A stretch of DNA of 9,219 nucleotides, from positions 1 through 9,219 of the forward strand of contig CAZCXP010000104.1 of NCBI GenBank assembly GCA_964502665.1. Direction: 5' to 3'. The position numbers and the translations under genes were made by a program. The DNA comes from SOKG01 sp964502665 (GTDB lineage: Bacteria; Chloroflexota; Dehalococcoidia; SZUA-161). Below are positions 5,967 through 9,219 of this stretch, piece by piece. Position 1 is the first letter of the stretch. Every line of letters begins with the position of its first letter. Below the pieces are notes generated by a model. That model worked only from the letters and a program-made list of their open reading frames with translations, searched no databases and had not been told where the DNA came from.

Positions 5967-6025
5967 GTAGCGTTGCCACTCCTGTGGCAACGAATTCTCC
6001 GTCCCGATAGGAATCGGGACGCTAC
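5967..6025. repeat. Composite palindrome (predicted three-way junction) at the panD 3' end
   Basis: Two perfect hairpins lie side by side: CGTTGCCAC-TCCT-GTGGCAACG (5971-5992) and GTCCCGAT-AGGA-ATCGGGAC (6001-6020). They are separated by AATTCTCC. Outer arms GTAGCG (5967-5972) and CGCTAC (6020-6025) enclose both, so the whole can fold as a three-way junction or a cruciform. The panD stop codon (6024-6022) lies inside the outer arm. There is no T-run, so it is not a classical terminator. The architecture suggests a mobile palindromic element or an mRNA-stabilising structure. Confidence 0.7.
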
Positions 6026-6402
6026 ACTTTGAATGCCAAAAAGGATTCCCTCTGTTTTGGTACGATGGCATTCTGCGAGTTAACGTAGACCAGCTTGGGG
6101 ACATGGTTGGCCGCGTCGGCTTCCGAGACAGTCTCGTAGGAGAGGATAATGACCTTGTCTCCCGCGGAGACCAGCCTGGCGGCAGCTCCATTGATGCAGA
6201 TCGCGCCGGAACCGCGCTCTCCCTCTATGACATATGTCTCCAGACGAGAGCCGTTGTCTATATCCAGCACGTGAACCTGCTCGTAGGGTAGCATATCTGC
6301 TGCCTCCATGAGGTCCTTGTCGATGGTGATGCTTCCCTCGTACTGGATGTTGGCCCCGGTTACAGTCGCGCGGTGGATCTTGCTCTTGAGCATCGTTCTC
6401 AT
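6022..6402 (-). CDS. panD: Aspartate 1-decarboxylase (proenzyme)
   Basis: PanD decarboxylates L-aspartate to beta-alanine, the amine half of pantothenate. It is made as a proenzyme that cleaves itself between Gly and Ser to create an N-terminal pyruvoyl group. From the ATG at 6402 it is 126 aa, the same length as the E. coli enzyme. The cleavage site is YEG/S with Gly23-Ser24, and the active-site residues match with an offset of one: Lys8, Arg53, Thr56 and Tyr57. An in-frame ATG exists at 6417, but AGGGGG lies 5 nt before 6402 and the family N-terminus MRTMLKSKIHR starts there. It is separated from the DUF2520 gene by 122 nt and from panB by 239 nt, both spacers holding palindromic elements. 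Confidence 0.97.
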   Translation of the reverse strand: MRTMLKSKIHRATVTGANIQYEGSITIDKDLMEAADMLPYEQVHVLDIDNGSRLETYVIEGERGSGAICINGAAARLVSAGDKVIILSYETVSEADAANHVPKLVYVNSQNAIVPKQRESFLAFKV

Positions 6403-6407
6403 CGCTT

Positions 6408-6413
6408 CCCCCT
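6408..6413 (-). promoter_or_regulatory. Ribosome binding site deciding the panD start
   Basis: AGGGGG on the - strand lies 5 nt upstream of the ATG at 6402. It would fall inside the coding sequence if the ATG at 6417 were used, so it selects the shorter, family-length protein. Confidence 0.65.
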
Positions 6414-6435
6414 GCATGCTTTCTTAGTTGTCGTT

Positions 6436-6495
6436 CCGTTCATGGTTCGAGGCCGACAGGTCGGCCGTCCTACGGCCCAAGCTCACCACGAACGG
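6436..6495. repeat. Palindromic intergenic element with nested overlapping hairpins
   Basis: The outer arms CCGTTCATGG (6436-6445) and CCACGAACGG (6486-6495) are inverted with one mismatch. Inside, GGCCGA-CAGG-TCGGCC (6451-6466) and GGCCGT-CCT-ACGGCC (6463-6477) are both perfect hairpins, but they share GGCC at 6463-6466 and so cannot form together. The outer motif resembles, from memory, a GTTCGTGGTGAG-type repeat seen dispersed in environmental Chloroflexota contigs. It lies between the DUF2520 gene and panD. Confidence 0.65.
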
Positions 6496-6524
6496 CATCT
6501 GGCACATCTGATTTTCATCATTGA

Positions 6525-7436
6525 TTAGTGAGCAGCCGCCCATGAGGCCTTGGTCAGCAATTGACGCATCTCCTCGGCTCTGTGGCTATCGATTTTGCCC
6601 TTGTCCAAAGCCACGGGGATGGTCTGCAGTCCCAGCTCACGGTAGGTGGATAGCAGTGCTGGGGCTGACTTCTCCAACGCTGCAAGGTGTTTCTTTATGG
6701 TTCCCAGGTCCCCGCGGGCAATGGGCCCGGTGAGGCAATTGGGCAGCCCGACGTTTTCCACATTGTTAAGGGTGCCGCGAAGCAGCGGCATTAAGGCGCG
6801 AGTGGCCTCGGGTGTGGACACCCCGAAGACCTGCCAAAGATCGGTGGACAGTTTCACCAGGGCAACCAGATAGTTGCAGGCGAAAACCGCTGCAGCGTGA
6901 TAGAGCACCTTGTCGCCCGCTCCCAGCCTTATCCAGGTCCCTTCGAGTGTCGAAACCATCTGCTTCAATGTTTCCAGCAGCTCACCATCTGCCTCCAGGG
7001 CGAACGTGGAGCCGGGGAGGTTTTCCACGGCATGAGCGACGCTGGCGAAGGTCTGCAAGGGGTGAAAACCGCCGACCTGGGCACCGGCTCTCCTTGCCGG
7101 TTCCAGGGGATCGAGGGATTCGGCGCCGCTGCAGTGAACCACGCTTTGTCCTGGATGCCACTCGAGCTCGGCAGCTACCTGGGCGATGGCATCATCGGGA
7201 GTGGTGATAAAGACGAGCTCAGCGACATCGGCAACCGCTTGTTTTGTCTCGTATGAATTGCAGCCGGGCACACTTTCCGCCACCTTATCAGCCGACGACT
7301 TGCTACGGCTGGCAACCGCTATCACAGGATAGCCTTTAGCGCTCAGCCTTACTGCGAGAGCAGTGCCTACCGTTCCTGCCCCGATGAAGCCGACTTTTTT
7401 CTGCGCGATATCGGTCTTCTTGTTGCTTATCTCCAT
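6525..7436 (-). CDS. Rossmann-like / DUF2520 protein, candidate ketopantoate reductase
   Basis: This is a two-domain oxidoreductase-like protein of about 303 aa. Residues 16-30 hold a Rossmann dinucleotide-binding loop, GFIGAGTVGTAL with G20-A-G-T-V-G25. Further conserved-looking segments are FITTPDD (78-83), HCSGA (102-106) and GGFHPLQTF (123-131). A helical C-terminal domain begins near YHAAAVFACNYL (180-191), typical of DUF2520 proteins. The overall plan resembles NADP-dependent 2-oxoacid reductases such as PanE. It is first in the operon DUF2520-panD-panB-panC, and the operon lacks panE, so pantoate formation is the leading hypothesis, not an established function. The start is ATG 7436, or TTG 7439 just upstream; the only SD-like GGGAAGG lies 12 or 9 nt upstream, inside the leader terminator. 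Confidence 0.88.
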   Translation of the reverse strand: MEISNKKTDIAQKKVGFIGAGTVGTALAVRLSAKGYPVIAVASRSKSSADKVAESVPGCNSYETKQAVADVAELVFITTPDDAIAQVAAELEWHPGQSVVHCSGAESLDPLEPARRAGAQVGGFHPLQTFASVAHAVENLPGSTFALEADGELLETLKQMVSTLEGTWIRLGAGDKVLYHAAAVFACNYLVALVKLSTDLWQVFGVSTPEATRALMPLLRGTLNNVENVGLPNCLTGPIARGDLGTIKKHLAALEKSAPALLSTYRELGLQTIPVALDKGKIDSHRAEEMRQLLTKASWAAAH

Positions 7437-7439
7437 CAA

Positions 7440-7588
7440 TTAAAAAAGCCTTCCCGGGCATCACCCAAGAAGACTTCACCCCACAGCGAACTTGAAGTTC
7501 GAAGCTTTGCCGTCTCGGTCGTGCCCGATCCAAGCGACTGGTTTCCGAAAGGCCAGCTACCCCTTACCGCCCCGAAGGGTCGATAGGC
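7440..7588 (-). ncRNA. Structured 5' leader of the pan operon (candidate riboswitch or attenuator)
   Basis: About 149 nt lie between the predicted transcription start and the first gene, rich in hairpins and without a good leader ORF. In order on the - strand: CCC-TTCG-GGG (7579-7570); CTGG-(CC)-TTT-CGG-AAA-CCAG (7556-7538), with a 2-nt bulge; TCGG-GCACGA-CCGA (7528-7515); CGAAC-TTCAA-GTTCG (7501-7487); and the terminator (7474-7442). A published 'pan' RNA motif occurs upstream of pantothenate genes in Chloroflexi, Firmicutes and Deltaproteobacteria. This leader may belong to it, but I cannot confirm a match from memory. I see no T-box, TPP, FMN, cobalamin or SAM signature. Confidence 0.6.
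7442..7474 (-). terminator. Intrinsic terminator in the pan leader, masking the SD
   Basis: On the - strand GTCTTCTTGGG (7474-7464) pairs with CCCGGGAAGGC (7458-7448) over 11 pairs, three of them G-T, around a TGATG loop. TTTTTT (7447-7442) follows at once. The 3' arm contains GGGAAGG, the only Shine-Dalgarno-like sequence for the downstream gene. The T-run ends 2 nt before TTG 7439 and 5 nt before ATG 7436. A terminator placed here, ahead of a coding region, implies conditional read-through. Confidence 0.8.
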
Positions 7589-7594
7589 ATTATG

Positions 7595-7622
7595 ATTATA
7601 GCAATCTCGGCAGCGTTGTCAA
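7595..7622 (-). promoter_or_regulatory. Strong promoter of the pan operon
   Basis: On the - strand a perfect TTGACA (7622-7617), a 16-nt spacer and a perfect TATAAT (7600-7595) preceded by TGC (extended -10). Initiation is expected near 7588. The -35 is 30 nt past the HNH stop codon, so the operon is transcribed independently of that gene. Such a strong promoter makes sense if expression is limited by the downstream leader terminator. Confidence 0.9.
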
Positions 7623-7651
7623 GTTTATAGGCTTTGCCAAGTTAACTTTTC

Positions 7652-8170
7652 TTACCAATTTTCGATGTACTTTTGCCATTCAGGGCACCCTTGGGGGCAT
7701 TGATACGTGAGGTAGTAACGGCCAGGGGGTGGTGTGAAGGGTTTGCGTAGGAGCTTCATCCCGGCTACTTCGGGTGGGCGCCCTGCCTTACGCTGGTTAC
7801 ACACCTTGCACGCGCTTGCCAGATTATCCCAGGCATGTGCGCCTCCGAGGAAGCGCGGGATAACATGGTCTATGGTGAGTTCCCTTGTCTCTTTGCCACA
7901 GTACTGGCAAGTGTAACTGTCCCGAACAAAAACCTCACGTCGGCTCAATCTCCGCTGCATGCGCGGCCGCTTGATCATGTAAGCAAGGCGGATTACCGAA
8001 GGCACAGGTATAGCAATAGAAGGACTGTGTAAGACATCCGAGTTATTCTCCAAGACCTCGGCCTTGCCTCCCCAGAGCAGCACAACGGCCCGCCGCGCCC
8101 GGCAAACATTGAGCGGCTCGTAATTCTGGTTCAGCACAAGGACCGGGGAATTTATCACGATGCTCTCCAC
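7652..8170 (-). CDS. HNH endonuclease-family protein
   Basis: A stand-alone HNH nuclease-like protein of 172 aa. The N-terminal part (VLVLNQNYEPLNVCRARRAV, 10-29) is the conserved lead-in of this widespread chromosomal HNH family. The HNH core follows: YTCQYCG with Cys88 and Cys91; TIDHVIPRFLGG with Asp101-His102; Asn116 in WDNLASAC; and CKVCNQRK with Cys121, Cys124, Asn125 and Lys128. The four Cys should bind a structural zinc. It probably acts on DNA, but the cellular role of the family is not established. It is not attached to an intron, phage or restriction locus here. The start is GTG 8170; there is no Shine-Dalgarno, and the promoter predicts a leaderless or nearly leaderless mRNA. Confidence 0.92.
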   Translation of the reverse strand: MESIVINSPVLVLNQNYEPLNVCRARRAVVLLWGGKAEVLENNSDVLHSPSIAIPVPSVIRLAYMIKRPRMQRRLSRREVFVRDSYTCQYCGKETRELTIDHVIPRFLGGAHAWDNLASACKVCNQRKAGRPPEVAGMKLLRKPFTPPPGRYYLTYQCPQGCPEWQKYIENW

Positions 8171-8179
8171 TCAGTGCAC

Positions 8180-8208
8180 ATTCTAGCAGAATGGCTCCTT
8201 CTATGCAA
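8180..8208 (-). promoter_or_regulatory. Promoter of the HNH gene
   Basis: On the - strand TTGCAT (8208-8203), 17 nt, then TAGAAT (8185-8180) preceded by TGC (extended -10). Initiation would fall around 8172-8174, only 2-4 nt before the GTG start codon, which explains the missing ribosome binding site. Confidence 0.55.
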
Positions 8209-8218
8209 CTTTGCTGGC

Positions 8219-8247
8219 TTGACCGCTTTCACTGCTTAGGTTAATAT
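8219..8247 (+). promoter_or_regulatory. Promoter of the class V aminotransferase
   Basis: TTGACC (8219-8224), a 17-nt spacer and TAATAT (8242-8247). Initiation near 8254 would give a leader of about 22 nt containing the AGGAGG ribosome binding site. It is divergent from the HNH promoter; the two are arranged back to back in a 105-nt intergenic region. Confidence 0.65.
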
Positions 8248-8263
8248 TTAGGTTACTTCTGTG

Positions 8264-8269
8264 AGGAGG
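8264..8269 (+). promoter_or_regulatory. Ribosome binding site deciding the GTG start of the aminotransferase
   Basis: AGGAGG ends 6 nt before GTG 8276. It fixes this non-ATG start, after which the family N-terminal motif PGPTP follows directly. Confidence 0.85.
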
Positions 8270-8275
8270 AAATCT

Positions 8276-9219
8276 GTGAGTCTGCGTATTCCAGGGCCGA
8301 CCCCATGTCCCGAGGATGTTCTCCAGGCGATGAGCAAACAGATGATCAACCATCGGGGGAAGGAATTCGGGGCGCTAATCCATCAAGTGACCTCAAGGCT
8401 CAAGGAGCTGTTTCAGACGAAGGGTGATGTTTTGATACTCACCTCCTCGGGCACAGGGGCTATGGAGGCTGCTATTGTTAATTCCCTGTCCCCGGGAGAC
8501 AAGGTGCTATCGCTATCCAACGGCGTTTTTGGGGATAGATTCGCAACTATCGCTGAGCGGTTCGGAGCCGAGGTGACCCCATTGACGTTTGAGTGGGGGC
8601 GGGCTGTTGACCCAGAAGCCGCGAAGCGGGCCCTTGAATCTGCCCCTGGAATCAAGGCAGTGCTGGTCACTCACAACGAGACCTCTACGGGGGTGACCAA
8701 CGACCTGGCTGCTATCGGCAAGGTAGTCAAACAATATGATAAGCTGCTGTTGGTCGATGCCATCAGCAGCCTTGGCTGCATCGACTTGCAGGTTGATGCC
8801 TGGGGGTGTGATGTGGTGGTCACTGGTTCGCAAAAAGGGTGGATGGTGCCCCCTGGTCTAGCGTTTGTCAGCGTCAGCCAGCGTGGCTGGCAGGCACATG
8901 CTGAAGCCAAGATGCCGCGCTACTATTGGGACTTCTCAACGGCTAAGAACTTCTTGGGGAAAGGGCAAACTCCCTGGACTCCGGCGGTTTCGGTCTTCTA
9001 TGCTCTTGAGGTCGCTCTGGAGATGATGGTTGAGGAAGGATTGCCAAACATCTTCGCCCGGCATGCTCGCCTGGGGCAGAGGACCAGGGAGGGGGTGAGG
9101 TCGCTGGGCTTGTCGCTTTTCGCCGATGAGGCATGTGCCTCCAATACGGTTACTGCTATCAAGTCTCCCGATGGGATTGATTCCAAGAGGCTGGTCGATA
9201 CTGTGAGGGAAGAGCACGG
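8276..9219 (+). CDS. Class V PLP-dependent aminotransferase (alanine/serine-glyoxylate type), partial
   Basis: The reading frame opens at GTG 8276 and is still open at the right edge: 314 codons of a family usually 360-390 aa long, so the C-terminus is missing. Motifs of the alanine-glyoxylate/serine-glyoxylate/(S)-ureidoglycine aminotransferase group: PGPTP (6-10) after the start; SSGTGAMEA (57-65), phosphate binding; VTHNETSTG (131-139); VDAISSLG (160-167) with Asp161 near the PLP ring nitrogen; and TGSQKGWMVPPGL (183-195) with Lys187 as the Schiff-base lysine. It should move an amino group from alanine, serine or aspartate to glyoxylate or a related oxoacid. In Dehalococcoides-like genomes such a gene is often followed by a phosphoglycerate dehydrogenase gene; that would lie outside this window, so serine metabolism is only an inference. 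Confidence 0.93.
   Translation, partial: MSLRIPGPTPCPEDVLQAMSKQMINHRGKEFGALIHQVTSRLKELFQTKGDVLILTSSGTGAMEAAIVNSLSPGDKVLSLSNGVFGDRFATIAERFGAEVTPLTFEWGRAVDPEAAKRALESAPGIKAVLVTHNETSTGVTNDLAAIGKVVKQYDKLLLVDAISSLGCIDLQVDAWGCDVVVTGSQKGWMVPPGLAFVSVSQRGWQAHAEAKMPRYYWDFSTAKNFLGKGQTPWTPAVSVFYALEVALEMMVEEGLPNIFARHARLGQRTREGVRSLGLSLFADEACASNTVTAIKSPDGIDSKRLVDTVREEH

Noticed and set aside
5779..5979. 66-codon - strand frame containing VIASEAKQS and FVAALLAMT
   Set aside because: It is generated by translating the palindromic repeat at 5846-5919; this is a well-known annotation artefact.
7487..7556. Resemblance of the pan leader to a cyclic-di-GMP-I riboswitch (a GACGGCAAAGC segment)
   Set aside because: The partner segments of that class (GGCAAACC before the first hairpin and the receptor-helix sequence after it) are absent, and the order of elements does not fit.
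7440..7588. T-box leader interpretation of the pan leader
   Set aside because: There is no conserved T-box antiterminator sequence (TGGNACCGCG type) before the terminator and no visible specifier-loop arrangement.
7652..8170. HNH protein as part of a mobile intron, restriction or defence island
   Set aside because: No intron structure, methyltransferase, integrase or toxin-antitoxin gene adjoins it. Its N-terminal segment matches the common stand-alone chromosomal family.
8413..9217. Several - strand frames (8413-8670, 8513-8833, 8671-8910, 8936-9217)
   Set aside because: All are antisense to the aminotransferase frame, which has PLP-lysine and other family motifs through this region and stays open to the edge.

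Overview
The window looks like a chromosomal segment of an uncultured Chloroflexota, most likely a Dehalococcoidia-type bacterium. This is an inference from three things: gene content and order (a pan operon headed by a DUF2520 protein, tRNA clusters, a stand-alone HNH protein, a class V aminotransferase), moderate GC, and a GCGAGGAGT/GAAGCAATC palindromic spacer repeat of the kind I associate with such genomes. I could not run a taxonomic search. Nothing looks like a prophage, transposon or CRISPR locus.

Layout. Positions 1-285 hold no convincing gene. On the + strand, 286-1970 is a two-gene ABC-2 type exporter (ATPase and six-helix permease, overlapping by ATGA). From about 2058 to 8170 everything is on the - strand. 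In transcription order (right to left) this is: an HNH endonuclease-like gene; a structured leader; a DUF2520 Rossmann-fold protein, panD, panB, panC and surE; a tRNA-Phe/Leu/Gln cluster ending in a clear Rho-independent terminator; a small one-helix membrane protein of unknown function; and tRNA-Asn with its own promoter. At 8276 a + strand class V aminotransferase begins, diverging from the HNH gene, and runs off the right edge.

How it works together. PanB makes ketopantoate, PanD makes beta-alanine and PanC joins pantoate to beta-alanine. The step from ketopantoate to pantoate normally needs PanE or IlvC. No such gene is in the window, but the first gene of the operon is an NAD(P)-binding DUF2520 protein, the obvious local candidate for it. 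The operon has a near-consensus promoter (TTGACA, 16 nt, TATAAT with extended -10), then about 150 nt of hairpin-rich leader ending in an intrinsic terminator. The T-run of that terminator ends 2-5 nt before the possible start codons and its 3' arm contains the only Shine-Dalgarno-like sequence. This is the layout of a transcription-attenuating riboswitch or attenuator and is the most interesting signal here; it may be a member of the published 'pan' RNA motif.

Three different palindromic intergenic elements sit in the operon: one between the DUF2520 gene and panD, two between panD and panB. A further hairpin separates panC from surE. The tRNA cluster is extremely compact: its -35 box contains the surE stop codon, and tRNA-Phe is the only one of the four tRNAs without a templated CCA end.
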